This document shows, piece after piece, positions 17,801-26,143 of a stretch of 64,000 nt of DNA (position 1 is its first letter; each line of letters starts with the position of its first letter). The notes under the pieces are model-generated. The model ran no database searches and was not told the DNA's origin. It was given only the letters and a program-made list of their open reading frames with translations. This DNA is from Streptomyces venezuelae ATCC 10712 (GTDB taxonomy: Bacteria > Actinomycetota > Actinomycetes > Streptomycetales > Streptomycetaceae): contig NZ_CP029197.1 in the NCBI RefSeq assembly GCF_008639165.1, positions 5,708,001-5,772,000 on the forward strand, in the 5' to 3' direction. Position numbers and translations under genes: made by a program.

Positions 17801-19077
17801 CCACCCCGACCCCCAGCCCCGACGCGACCCCGGACCCGGACGCGACCCCGACCCCACCCCCCGACCTCGACCCCGCCGGCACCTCGGGAACCCGCGGCAC
17901 CTCGGGACCCGGCGTCGCCGACGAGCGGGTGGTGCGGGCCGTGCTCAGTCGGGCCGTCGAGCCCGGGGACGAGCACGCGGGACGCTGGCTCCGGCGATAC
18001 GGGGCCGTCGGCTTCCTCGACCGACTGCTCGGGTCCGCCGGGGGAGCGGCCACCGGCGACGACCCCTTCCCCGGCACCGGACAGAAACGCGTCGCCTCCT
18101 GGCGGCTGCGCGCCACCGCCGCGGACCCCGGCCGGGACCTCGCCACCGTCCAGGCGCTCGGCGGCCGCTTCGTCATCCCCGGCGACACCGAATGGCCCCG
18201 TCAACTCGACGACCTCGGCGACGCCCGCCCGCTCGGCCTCTGGGTCCGGGGCCCCGCCGACCTGCGCACCTGGGCGCTGCGCTCCGTCGCCCTCGTCGGT
18301 GCCCGCGCCTGCACCCCGTACGGCGCCCACACCGCGGCCGACCTCGCCACCGGGCTCGCCCGGCAGGGCTGGGTCGTCGTCTCGGGCGCCGCCTACGGCA
18401 TCGACGGCGCCGCCCACCGCGGCGCGCTCGCGGCCGGCGGCGCCACCGTCGCCGTGCTCGCCTGCGGCGTCGACACCCCGTACCCGCGCGGCCATGACCA
18501 GCTCATCCGCCGCGTCGCCGAACAGGGCCTCGTCGTGGGGGAGTTGCCGCCGGAGAGTCACCCCACCCCGAGCCGCTTCATCCTCCGCAACCGGGTCATC
18601 GCCGCCCTCACCCGCGGCACCGTCGTCATCGAGGCCCAGCACCGCAGCGGCTCGCTCGTCACGGCCCGCGCCGCCGCCCGGCTCGGCCGCCACACCATGG
18701 GCGTCCCCGGGCCCGTCACCAGCGCGCTCTCCGCGGGCGTCCACGAACTCCTCCGGGGAGACGCGACCCTCGTCACGGACGCCGACGAGATCATCGAACT
18801 CGTCGGCGACATGGGCCAGCTCGCCCCGGCGCGCCGGGGACCCGTACTCCCCAGGGACCTCCTCGCCCCCGCGACGGCACAGGTTTTGGAGGCCGTCCCC
18901 GCCCGCGGCCCCACCCCCACCACCGTCATCGCCCGCCGGGCCGGCGGCACCCCCGACGACACCCTCGCCAAGCTGTACGAACTCCACTCCCTGGGCTTCG
19001 TCGAACGGCGCGGGGACGGCTGGCAGTTGACGAACACGACGACTCCTCCGTCGAACGCGCGGCGAGGCGGTCCTTGA
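17797..19077 (+). CDS. dprA: DNA-processing protein DprA
   Basis: 426 residues. The first 40 are low-complexity Thr/Pro/Asp (TPTPSPDATPDPDATPTPPP) and look unstructured. The Rossmann-like DprA domain shows VALVGARACTPYGAHTAADL, VSGAAYGIDGAAHRGAL, and NRVIAALTRGTVVIEAQHRS. A C-terminal winged helix follows a linker (about 355-420). DprA loads RecA on incoming single-stranded DNA during transformation; the gene is widespread in non-competent bacteria too. ATG overlaps the comM stop by 4 bases. Confidence 0.95.
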   Translation: MTTPTPSPDATPDPDATPTPPPDLDPAGTSGTRGTSGPGVADERVVRAVLSRAVEPGDEHAGRWLRRYGAVGFLDRLLGSAGGAATGDDPFPGTGQKRVASWRLRATAADPGRDLATVQALGGRFVIPGDTEWPRQLDDLGDARPLGLWVRGPADLRTWALRSVALVGARACTPYGAHTAADLATGLARQGWVVVSGAAYGIDGAAHRGALAAGGATVAVLACGVDTPYPRGHDQLIRRVAEQGLVVGELPPESHPTPSRFILRNRVIAALTRGTVVIEAQHRSGSLVTARAAARLGRHTMGVPGPVTSALSAGVHELLRGDATLVTDADEIIELVGDMGQLAPARRGPVLPRDLLAPATAQVLEAVPARGPTPTTVIARRAGGTPDDTLAKLYELHSLGFVERRGDGWQLTNTTTPPSNARRGGP

Positions 19078-19316
19078 CCTGGAGCATTCGGGTGAAAAGG
19101 TGATGGCGATGAACAATCGAGTTCTCTCGGCCGCACCCGAGGGGCCGACACGCGCCACGGCCCGGGTTCGAAGATGTGGCCGACGGCGTCCACCCGGAGC
19201 GGCGCTCTCCGCCGACGTTCGCGCACCGCGACCGCGCACTCACGCTACGCTCACCAGGATTCCGTCCAGGACACCCGCACCGACACACCCGACAGCAGAA
19301 CGGCTCAAGGCAACGC

Positions 19317-20153
19317 ATGCCCCAGCACACCTCCGGGTCTGACCGCGCTGCGGTGCCCCCAGCAGCCCGGGGCACCGTGCGACCACCCGCACCGACCTCT
19401 CTCGACGAACTGTGGCGGTCGTACAAGGAGACGGGCGACGAGCGGCTGCGGGAACAGCTGATCCTGCACTACTCGCCGCTCGTCAAGTACGTCGCGGGAC
19501 GCGTCAGCGTCGGGCTGCCGTCCAACGTGGAACAGGCCGACTTCGTCTCGTCCGGGGTCTTCGGGCTCATCGACGCCATCGAGAAGTTCGACGTCGAGCG
19601 CGCCATCAAGTTCGAGACGTACGCCATCACCCGCATCCGCGGCGCCATGATCGACGAACTCCGGGCCCTCGACTGGATCCCGCGCTCCGTCCGCCAGAAG
19701 GCGCGCAACGTCGAGCGCGCCTACGCCACCCTCGAAGCCCAGCTCCGGCGCACCCCCTCCGAGACCGAGGTCGCGGCGGAGATGGACATCTCGCTGGAGG
19801 ATCTGCACGCGGTTTTCAGCCAGTTGTCCCTGGCGAACGTCGTCGCCCTGGAAGAGCTGCTGCACGTCGGCGGCGAGGGCGGCGACCGGCTCTCGCTGAT
19901 GGACACCCTGGAGGACACGGCCGCCGACAACCCCGTCGAGGTCGCCGAGGACCGCGAGCTGCGCCGCCTGCTCGCCCGGGCCATCAACACCCTCCCCGAG
20001 CGGGAGAAGACCGTGGTCACGCTCTACTACTACGAGGGCCTCACCCTCGCCGAGATCGGCCACGTCCTCGGCGTCACCGAGAGCCGCGTCAGCCAGATCC
20101 ACACCAAGTCGGTCCTCCAGCTCCGCGCGAAGCTGGCCGACGTCGGACGCTGA
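19317..20153 (+). CDS. whiG: Sporulation sigma factor WhiG
   Basis: WhiG is the FliA/SigD-type sigma factor that starts sporulation in aerial hyphae. The 278-residue protein begins MPQHTSGSDRAAVPPAARG, which matches the Streptomyces protein from memory and decides the ATG at 19317 over earlier in-frame codons. Region 2 includes LILHYSPLVKYVAGRVSVGL and FGLIDAIEKFD; region 3 WIPRSVRQKARNVERAYATL; region 4 YYEGLTLAEIGHVLGVTESR, the -35 helix-turn-helix. The 239 bases between dprA and whiG hold no gene; TACGCT at 19246-19251 or CAGGAT at 19255-19260 could be its -10. WhiG activity is known to be controlled by the anti-sigma factor RsiG, not encoded here. Confidence 0.96.
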   Translation: MPQHTSGSDRAAVPPAARGTVRPPAPTSLDELWRSYKETGDERLREQLILHYSPLVKYVAGRVSVGLPSNVEQADFVSSGVFGLIDAIEKFDVERAIKFETYAITRIRGAMIDELRALDWIPRSVRQKARNVERAYATLEAQLRRTPSETEVAAEMDISLEDLHAVFSQLSLANVVALEELLHVGGEGGDRLSLMDTLEDTAADNPVEVAEDRELRRLLARAINTLPEREKTVVTLYYYEGLTLAEIGHVLGVTESRVSQIHTKSVLQLRAKLADVGR

Positions 20154-20182
20154 CCGGGGCGAGCCGGTCGTACAGTGGAGCC

Positions 20183-20773
20183 GTGCCCAGGATTCGAGCG
20201 GCCTCGGTGGCCGAGCACCGGACGATGCAGCGCGGCGCCCTCCTGGACGCCGCGCGTTCCCTGCTGTCCGAGGGCGGTACGGAGGCGCTGACCTTCCCCG
20301 CACTCGCCGAGCGCACGGGCCTCGCCCGCTCCTCGGTGTACGAGTACTTCCGGTCGCGCGCGGCCGTCGTCGAAGAGCTGTGCGCGGTGGACTTCCCCGT
20401 CTGGGCCGCCGAGGTCGAGCTGGCGATGGACGGCGCGGACACCCCGCAGGGCAAGGTCGAGGCGTACGTCCGCAAGCAGCTGGAGCTGGTCGGGGACCGG
20501 CGCCACCGCGCGGTCGTCGCCATCTCGGCGAGCGAGCTCGACGACGGCGCCCGGGAGAAGATCCGCGCGGCCCACGGCGGCCTCGTCGCCATGATCGTCG
20601 AAGCCCTCGCCGCCCTGGGTCAGGCCCAGCCCCGGCTGGGCGCCATGCTCCTCCAGGGCGTCGTCGACGCGGCCGTCCGCCGCATCGAGCTCGGCGCGGC
20701 GGAGGACCCCGAGGCCGTCACGGAAGCCGCGGTCGCGATGGCCCTGCACGGCGTCAGCGGCCCCCCGGCCTGA
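20183..20773 (+). CDS. TetR family transcriptional regulator
   Basis: 196 residues. The N-terminal helix-turn-helix reads GTEALTFPALAERTGLARSS followed by VYEYFRSRAAVVEEL (about 34-62), the TetR signature. The ligand domain is not distinctive. GTG start at 20183 with GTGGAG at 20175-20180, only 3 bases upstream, so the ribosome binding site is tight; an alternative start is the ATG at 20225. It lies 29 bases after whiG and may be read from the whiG transcript. Target unknown. Its last 20 bases overlap the convergent M23 peptidase gene. Confidence 0.88.
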   Translation: MPRIRAASVAEHRTMQRGALLDAARSLLSEGGTEALTFPALAERTGLARSSVYEYFRSRAAVVEELCAVDFPVWAAEVELAMDGADTPQGKVEAYVRKQLELVGDRRHRAVVAISASELDDGAREKIRAAHGGLVAMIVEALAALGQAQPRLGAMLLQGVVDAAVRRIELGAAEDPEAVTEAAVAMALHGVSGPPA

Positions 20774-21260
20774 CCGGGGGACTCCCTGGCCCGGCCGTCA
20801 GCCTCCCCGGGCCGGCCGTCAGCGGCAGCAGACGGGACGGGGCGCGGCGCGTCAGGGCCAGCGGATTCAGGTACCGGTCGCCTCTGCGCAGGCCCCAGTG
20901 GAGGCAGGACTCCCGGCAGTGGGTGCCGGGGTCGACGCGGGCGACCGGCGTGCCGGCCCGCACCCGCGTGCCCGCCCGCACCAGCGGGGTCACCGGACCG
21001 AAGGTGGTGCGGAGCGGGGGAGCGCCCGTATCCGGAAGGGTGAGGGTGAGGACCCCGCGGCCGCCGACCGGCCCGGCGAACGTGACCGTGCCGTCCGCCG
21101 GGGCGAGGACCGGCGTGCCCGGCGGGGCGGCGAGGTCGACGCCGCGGTGCCCGGCGGCGTACGGGCCGGGCGGCGGCTGCCAGCCGCGCAGGATCTCCGG
21201 CGGTGGCGGGCCCACCGGCCAGAGCAGGCCGAGGGTCAGAAGCAGTGCGCTGAGGTACAT
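20754..21260 (-). CDS. Secreted M23 family metallopeptidase
   Basis: 168 residues with an N-terminal signal-like helix MYLSALLLTLGLLWPVGPPP and an M23/LytM fold. HRGVDLAAPPGTPVLAPADG supplies zinc ligands His38 and Asp42, and CLHWGLRRG provides the C-terminal histidine of the HxH motif, though the first His of HxH is Cys here. Likely cuts or binds peptidoglycan. The ATG at 21260 is preferred over upstream in-frame starts because it gives a clean signal sequence. The C-terminal 25 residues are low-complexity repeats (RLLPLTAGPGRLTAGPGSPP). Convergent with the TetR gene (20-base overlap), divergent from rpsB. Confidence 0.85.
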   Translation of the reverse strand: MYLSALLLTLGLLWPVGPPPPEILRGWQPPPGPYAAGHRGVDLAAPPGTPVLAPADGTVTFAGPVGGRGVLTLTLPDTGAPPLRTTFGPVTPLVRAGTRVRAGTPVARVDPGTHCRESCLHWGLRRGDRYLNPLALTRRAPSRLLPLTAGPGRLTAGPGSPPVRPGGR

Positions 21261-21366
21261 GGGGAGAGGCTCCCCCGCCCGTCCGGCCCGCGGCGGCCGT
21301 GGACGGCATCTGTGGACGACCGGCCGGTTGTGGACAGCGCCGTCACCCGCCGCTCCCGGGGTCCCG

Positions 21367-21400
21367 TACACTTCCTATGGCGACCCGGGTCACCGGGTCG
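21367..21400 (+). promoter_or_regulatory. rpsB promoter -10 and leader hairpin
   Basis: TACACT at 21367-21372 fits a vegetative -10. A perfect 8-bp hairpin CGACCCGG-GTCA-CCGGGTCG at 21381-21400 would sit at the start of the transcript, leaving a leader of roughly 135 bases before rpsB. No recognisable -35. Confidence 0.45.
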
Positions 21401-21515
21401 ACTTCGCACGCCCCGCCACCGACCTCACCGGACGTGGCAGCGCCTTTCGGTCCCTCGTGGGCATGGCGCGTCGGGGCGTCAGGAACACAACCGAGAAACC
21501 CAAGGAGATACGGCC

Positions 21516-22415
21516 ATGGCCGTCGTCACGATGCGGGAGCTGCTGGAGAGCGGCGTCCACTTCGGTCACCAGACCCGTCGCTGGAACCCGAAGATGAAGC
21601 GCTTCATCTTCACCGAGCGCAACGGCATCTACATCATCGACCTGCTCCAGTCGCTGTCGTACATCGACCGCGCCTACGAGTTCGTCAAGGAGACCGTCGC
21701 GCACGGCGGCTCCATCATGTTCGTCGGTACGAAGAAGCAGGCCCAGGAGGCCATCGCCGAGCAGGCGACGCGTGTCGGCATGCCGTACGTCAACCAGCGT
21801 TGGCTCGGTGGCATGCTCACCAACTTCTCCACCGTCTACAAGCGTCTGCAGCGCCTCAAGGAGCTCGAGCAGATCGACTTCGAGGACGTCGCCGCCTCGG
21901 GTCTCACCAAGAAGGAGCTCCTGGTCCTCTCGCGCGAGAAGGCCAAGCTGGAGAAGACCCTGGGTGGTATCCGCGAGATGCAGAAGGTGCCGAGCGCCGT
22001 CTGGATCGTCGACACCAAGAAGGAGCACATCGCCGTCGGTGAGGCGCGCAAGCTCCACATCCCGGTCGTCGCGATCCTCGACACCAACTGCGACCCCGAC
22101 GAGGTCGACTACAAGATCCCGGGCAACGACGACGCGATCCGCTCCGTCACCCTGCTCACCCGCGTGATCGCCGACGCCGTCGCCGAGGGCCTCATCGCCC
22201 GCTCCGGCGCCGCGACCGGCGACTCGAAGCCGGGCGAGAAGGCCGCCGGCGAGCCCCTCGCCGAGTGGGAGCGCGACCTCCTCGAGGGTGAGAAGAAGGA
22301 CGAGGCCGAGGTCCAGACCTCCGCCGAGACCGAGAAGGTCGCCGACGCCGAGGCCGCCGAGGCCCCGGCCGAGGTTGCCGCCGAGGCCCCGGCCGCGGAC
22401 GCCGAGCAGGCCTGA
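21516..22415 (+). CDS. rpsB: 30S ribosomal protein S2
   Basis: 299 residues. Typical S2 opening MAVVTMRELLESGVHFGHQT and RRWNPKMKRFIFTERNGIYI, with RWLGGMLTNFSTVYKRL and the coiled-coil arm (LSREKAKLEKTLGGI). S2 is normally about 230-240 residues; the C-terminal 60 form an acidic alanine/glutamate-rich tail typical of Streptomyces. ATG at 21516 after AAGGAGATA at 21502-21510. First gene of the rpsB-tsf run. Confidence 0.97.
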   Translation: MAVVTMRELLESGVHFGHQTRRWNPKMKRFIFTERNGIYIIDLLQSLSYIDRAYEFVKETVAHGGSIMFVGTKKQAQEAIAEQATRVGMPYVNQRWLGGMLTNFSTVYKRLQRLKELEQIDFEDVAASGLTKKELLVLSREKAKLEKTLGGIREMQKVPSAVWIVDTKKEHIAVGEARKLHIPVVAILDTNCDPDEVDYKIPGNDDAIRSVTLLTRVIADAVAEGLIARSGAATGDSKPGEKAAGEPLAEWERDLLEGEKKDEAEVQTSAETEKVADAEAAEAPAEVAAEAPAADAEQA

Positions 22416-22430
22416 CCTTTCAGGACCTTC

Positions 22431-22471
22431 GGGTGGACGGCGGGGGCCCACGAAGCCCCCGCCGTCCACCC
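22431..22471 (+). terminator. Hairpin between rpsB and tsf
   Basis: GGGTGGACGGCGGGGGC (22431-22447) and GCCCCCGCCGTCCACCC (22455-22471) form a perfect 17-bp stem with loop CCACGAA. No T-tract. It probably acts as a partial terminator or RNA-processing barrier that lowers tsf relative to rpsB. Confidence 0.8.
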
Positions 22472-22515
22472 GTGGACCCGCCCGATCTTTCAGACTTCGA
22501 GAGAGAAACAGACTC

Positions 22516-23352
22516 ATGGCGAACTACACCGCCGCTGACGTCAAGAAGCTCCGCGAGCTCACCGGCGCCGGCATGATGGACTGCAAGAAGGCCCTCGACG
22601 AGGCCGACGGCAACGTCGACAAGGCCGTCGAGGCGCTCCGTATCAAGGGTCAGAAGGGCGTCGCCAAGCGCGAGGGCCGCTCTGCCGAGAACGGCGCCGT
22701 GGTCTCCCTCATCGCCGACGACAACACCTCGGGCGTCCTGGTCGAGCTGAAGTGCGAGACGGACTTCGTCGCCAAGGGTGACAAGTTCCAGGCCGTCGCC
22801 GCCCAGCTGGCCCAGCACGTCGCCGCCACCGCCCCGGCCGACCTCGAGGCGCTGCTCGCCTCCGAGATCGAGGCCGGCAAGACCGTGCAGGCGTTCGTCG
22901 ACGAGGCCAACGCCAACCTCGGCGAGAAGATCGTCCTGGACCGCTTCGCGCAGTACGCCGACGGCTTCGTCTACGCGTACATGCACCGCACGATGCCGGA
23001 CCTCCCGCCGCAGATCGGTGTCCTCGTCGAGTTCGACAAGGCCGACGCCGCCGTCGCCAAGGGTGTCGCCCAGCACATCGCCGCCTTCGCGCCGAAGTAC
23101 CTCACCCGTGAGGACGTCCCGGCCGAGGTCGTCGAGTCCGAGCGTCGCATCGCCGAGGAGACCACCCGCGCCGAGGGCAAGCCCGAGGCCGCGATCGCCA
23201 AGATCGTCGAGGGTCGCGTGAACGGCTTCTTCAAGGACGCGACGCTGCTCGGTCAGCCGTACGCCCTTGACAACAAGAAGTCCGTCCAGCAGATCCTGGA
23301 CGAGGCCGGTGTCACCCTGAAGCGCTTCACCCGCATCAAGGTCGGCATCTGA
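22516..23352 (+). CDS. tsf: Elongation factor Ts
   Basis: Nucleotide exchange factor for EF-Tu. 278 residues with the N-terminal UBA-like domain MANYTAADVKKLRELTGAGM and MDCKKAL, the core motif CETDFVAKGDKF (the EF-Tu contact TDFV), and the C-terminal LLGQPYALDNKKSVQQIL. ATG at 22516 with GAGAGAAA at 22500-22507. Intact. Confidence 0.97.
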   Translation: MANYTAADVKKLRELTGAGMMDCKKALDEADGNVDKAVEALRIKGQKGVAKREGRSAENGAVVSLIADDNTSGVLVELKCETDFVAKGDKFQAVAAQLAQHVAATAPADLEALLASEIEAGKTVQAFVDEANANLGEKIVLDRFAQYADGFVYAYMHRTMPDLPPQIGVLVEFDKADAAVAKGVAQHIAAFAPKYLTREDVPAEVVESERRIAEETTRAEGKPEAAIAKIVEGRVNGFFKDATLLGQPYALDNKKSVQQILDEAGVTLKRFTRIKVGI

Positions 23353-23439
23353 GTCCGTACGCGAACGCGACGGACACCGGACCCCGGTAGGGTCTGAAGC
23401 AGTCGTCAGCGCACGCGCGGGACGATCGCAGATCTGACG

Positions 23440-23491
23440 AGGAGGCCATTGCCGTACGGGAAACCGCGAGGACCCAAGGCAATGGCCTCCT
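23440..23491 (+). terminator. Long-loop hairpin between tsf and pyrH
   Basis: AGGAGGCCATTGCC (23440-23453) pairs perfectly with GGCAATGGCCTCCT (23478-23491) across a 24-base loop and is followed by TCG. It lies 88 bases after tsf and ends 24 bases before the pyrH start, so it could be a tsf terminator or a pyrH leader element. Confidence 0.65.
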
Positions 23492-23515
23492 TCGTATGTG
23501 CACGAGGAGATCTCC

Positions 23516-24280
23516 ATGAACCAGGGCGCCGTACAGGGCGACGACAACAACGGCAAGAAGGCCGGCCGCTACATGCTGAAGCTGTCCGGAGAAGCCTTCT
23601 CCGGCGGTACCGGCCTCGGCGTCGACCCCGACGTCGTGCATGCCATCGCGCGTGAGATCGCGGCCGTCGTCCGCGACGGCGCGGAGATCGCGATCGTGAT
23701 CGGCGGCGGCAACTTCTTCCGCGGCGCCGAGCTCCAGCAGCGCGGCATGGACCGGGCCCGCTCCGACTACATGGGCATGCTCGGCACGGTGATGAACTGC
23801 CTCGCCCTCCAGGACTTCCTGGAGAAGGAAGGCATCGACTCCCGCGTCCAGACCGCCATCACCATGGGCCAGGTCGCCGAGCCGTACATCCCGCTGCGCG
23901 CCGTGCGCCACCTGGAGAAGGGCCGCGTGGTCATCTTCGGTGCGGGCATGGGCATGCCGTACTTCTCCACCGACACCACCGCCGCCCAGCGTGCCCTGGA
24001 GATCGACGCCGAGGCGCTGCTCATGGGCAAGAACGGCGTGGACGGCGTCTACGACTCCGACCCGAAGGCCAACCCCGACGCGGTCAAGTTCGACGCGCTT
24101 GAGTACGGCGAGGTGATCTCCCGCGACCTCAAGGTCGCCGACGCCACCGCCATCACCCTGTGCCGGGACAACAACCTCCCGATCCTCGTCTTCGAACTGC
24201 TCACCGAGGGCAATATCGCGCGCGCGGTGAAGGGTGAGAAGATCGGCACGCTCGTGAGCGACCAGGGCACCCGGGCCTGA
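23516..24280 (+). CDS. pyrH: UMP kinase
   Basis: Phosphorylates UMP to UDP. 254 residues of the amino-acid-kinase fold: RYMLKLSGEAFSGG, VIGGGNFFRGAEL, SDYMGMLGTVMN, and DVTAITL-type end DATAITLCRDNNLPILVFEL. The N-terminal 20 residues are an actinobacterial extension. GAGGAGA at 23504-23510 favours the ATG at 23516 over the in-frame ATG at 23498. Followed by frr at 95 bases. Confidence 0.97.
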   Translation: MNQGAVQGDDNNGKKAGRYMLKLSGEAFSGGTGLGVDPDVVHAIAREIAAVVRDGAEIAIVIGGGNFFRGAELQQRGMDRARSDYMGMLGTVMNCLALQDFLEKEGIDSRVQTAITMGQVAEPYIPLRAVRHLEKGRVVIFGAGMGMPYFSTDTTAAQRALEIDAEALLMGKNGVDGVYDSDPKANPDAVKFDALEYGEVISRDLKVADATAITLCRDNNLPILVFELLTEGNIARAVKGEKIGTLVSDQGTRA

Positions 24281-24374
24281 CCCGAACCGGGGAACCGTCC
24301 CGCAAGGGGCTGGACAGAGCCCTGCCGGTCGTACACCGTGCAGGACAAACCGCGACGACACGCAGGAGCATGTG

Positions 24375-24932
24375 GTGATCGAAGAGACCCTCCTCGAGGC
24401 CGAGGAGAAGATGGAGAAGGCCGTCGTGGTCGCCAAGGAGGACTTCGCCGCGATCCGCACCGGCCGTGCGCACCCGGCGATGTTCAACAAGATCGTGGCC
24501 GACTACTACGGCGCCATCACCCCCATCAACCAGCTGGCCTCCTTCTCCGTCCCGGAGCCCCGGATGGCCGTGGTGACCCCGTTCGACAAGAGCGCCCTGC
24601 GCAACATCGAGCAGGCGATCCGTGACTCGGACCTCGGCGTCAACCCGAGCAACGACGGCAACATCATCCGGGTGGTGTTCCCCGAGCTGACCGAGGAGCG
24701 CCGCCGGGAGTACATCAAGGTCGCCAAGGGCAAGGCCGAGGACTCGAAGATCTCGATCCGCTCGGTCCGCCGCAAGGCCAAGGAGACCATCGACAAGTTC
24801 GTCAAGGACGGCGAGGTCGGCGAGGACGAGGGCCGCCGCGCCGAGAAGGAGCTCGACGACACCACCGCGAAGTACGTCGCGCAGGTGGACGAGCTGCTCA
24901 AGCACAAGGAAGCCGAGCTGCTCGAGGTCTGA
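24375..24932 (+). CDS. frr: Ribosome recycling factor
   Basis: Splits post-termination ribosomes with EF-G. 185 residues, the standard length: MIEETLLEAEEKMEKAVVVA, IRTGRAHPAMFNKI, and SIRSVRRKAKETIDK. Two adjacent GTG codons (24372 and 24375) are possible; I choose the second because it gives the conserved MIEE start. The stop overlaps cdsA by one base. Confidence 0.97.
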   Translation: MIEETLLEAEEKMEKAVVVAKEDFAAIRTGRAHPAMFNKIVADYYGAITPINQLASFSVPEPRMAVVTPFDKSALRNIEQAIRDSDLGVNPSNDGNIIRVVFPELTEERRREYIKVAKGKAEDSKISIRSVRRKAKETIDKFVKDGEVGEDEGRRAEKELDDTTAKYVAQVDELLKHKEAELLEV

Positions 24933-26035
24933 TGAACGACTCTTCCTGGGGGGCCCCGGCCGGTACCGGCCGTGGGGGACCCGACCAGGGGCCTGCCCCG
25001 GCGGGTCCCGCATACGATCGGCATCAGGCGGCGCAGACTCGGCCCATGCCCATCGTGCCCGACGTTCCCGCCGGCGGATTCCAGGACGGTCACGGCCGGG
25101 GGGCCGCTCACCCGAGCGGTCCCCTGTTCCGTGACGAGACGCCGCACGAGCACCCGCAGGAGCCCATGCCCAGCCCCACCCCGCCTCCGCCGCCCGGGCC
25201 GTCGGCGCCCCGGCAGAAGAAGAGCGCGGGGCGCGATCTGGGCGCGGCCATAGGGGTCGGGGTCGGTCTCGGGGCCGTCATCATCGCCTCGCTGTTCATC
25301 TGGAAGCCGGCGTTCGTCGGGGTGATAGCGGTCGCCGTGGTGGTCGGGCTCTGGGAGCTGACCTCCCGCCTCCAGGAGCGCAAGGGGATCAAGGCGCCGC
25401 TGGTCCCGCTCGCCGTCGGCGGTGCGGCGATGGTCGTCGCCGGCTATGTCCGGGGTCCCGAGGGCGCCTGGGTGGCGATGGCGCTCACGGCGCTCGCGGT
25501 GCTCGTCTGGCGGATGACGGAGCCCCCCGAGGGTTATCTGAAGGACGTCACGGCGGGTGTGTTCGCCGCGTTCTACGTGCCGTTCCTCGCCACCTTCGTG
25601 GCGCTGCTGCTGACCGCCGACGACGGCCCGCAGCGGGTGCTGACCTTCCTGCTCCTGACCGTGGTCAGCGACACCGGGGCGTACGCGGTCGGCTGGCGCT
25701 TCGGCAAGCACAAGCTGGCCCCGCGGATCAGCCCGGGCAAGACCCGGGAGGGTCTGGTCGGCGCGGTGACGTTCGCCATGGCGGCGGGCGCGCTGTGCAT
25801 GGAGTTCATGATCGACGAGGGTGTCTGGTGGCAGGGCCTGATCCTCGGCTTCGCGGTGGCGGCGAGCGCGACGCTCGGCGACCTCGGCGAGTCGATGATC
25901 AAGCGTGACCTGGGCATCAAGGACATGGGCACGCTGCTGCCGGGCCACGGCGGCATCATGGACCGGCTTGACTCCCTGCTGCCGACGGCACCGGTGGTCT
26001 GGCTGCTGCTGGCCTTGTTCGTCGGAACGGCCTGA
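24932..26035 (+). CDS. cdsA: Phosphatidate cytidylyltransferase CdsA
   Basis: Makes CDP-diacylglycerol from phosphatidic acid and CTP in the membrane. 367 residues. The first 100 are a proline/glycine-rich, probably disordered cytoplasmic extension seen in Streptomyces (SPTPPPPPGPSAP); about eight membrane segments follow. The CDS signature is IKRDLGIKDMGTLLPGHGG then IMDRLDS near the C-terminus. TGATG junction with frr. A strong terminator follows, making this the end of the pyrH-frr-cdsA run. Confidence 0.95.
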   Translation: MNDSSWGAPAGTGRGGPDQGPAPAGPAYDRHQAAQTRPMPIVPDVPAGGFQDGHGRGAAHPSGPLFRDETPHEHPQEPMPSPTPPPPPGPSAPRQKKSAGRDLGAAIGVGVGLGAVIIASLFIWKPAFVGVIAVAVVVGLWELTSRLQERKGIKAPLVPLAVGGAAMVVAGYVRGPEGAWVAMALTALAVLVWRMTEPPEGYLKDVTAGVFAAFYVPFLATFVALLLTADDGPQRVLTFLLLTVVSDTGAYAVGWRFGKHKLAPRISPGKTREGLVGAVTFAMAAGALCMEFMIDEGVWWQGLILGFAVAASATLGDLGESMIKRDLGIKDMGTLLPGHGGIMDRLDSLLPTAPVVWLLLALFVGTA

Positions 26036-26050
26036 TCCGTCCGTGTGTGC

Positions 26051-26090
26051 CGTCGGGGCCCGCCACCCTCCTGGGTGGCGGGCCCCGACG
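26051..26090 (+). terminator. Terminator after cdsA
   Basis: CGTCGGGGCCCGCCACCC (26051-26068) and GGGTGGCGGGCCCCGACG (26073-26090) form a perfect 18-bp stem with loop TCCT, 15 bases after cdsA. Confidence 0.9.
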
Positions 26091-26143
26091 CGTCTGCGCG
26101 CGGCCGGCGAGCAGAAACCGTTCCGCATGGTGACAATGCGTGC

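Noticed and set aside
19078..19316. Possible integration site or tRNA remnant between dprA and whiG (GGGTTCGA at about 19165)
   Set aside because: The T-loop-like octamer has no flanking acceptor or anticodon stem, and no integrase or direct repeats were seen. The gap is an ordinary promoter region.
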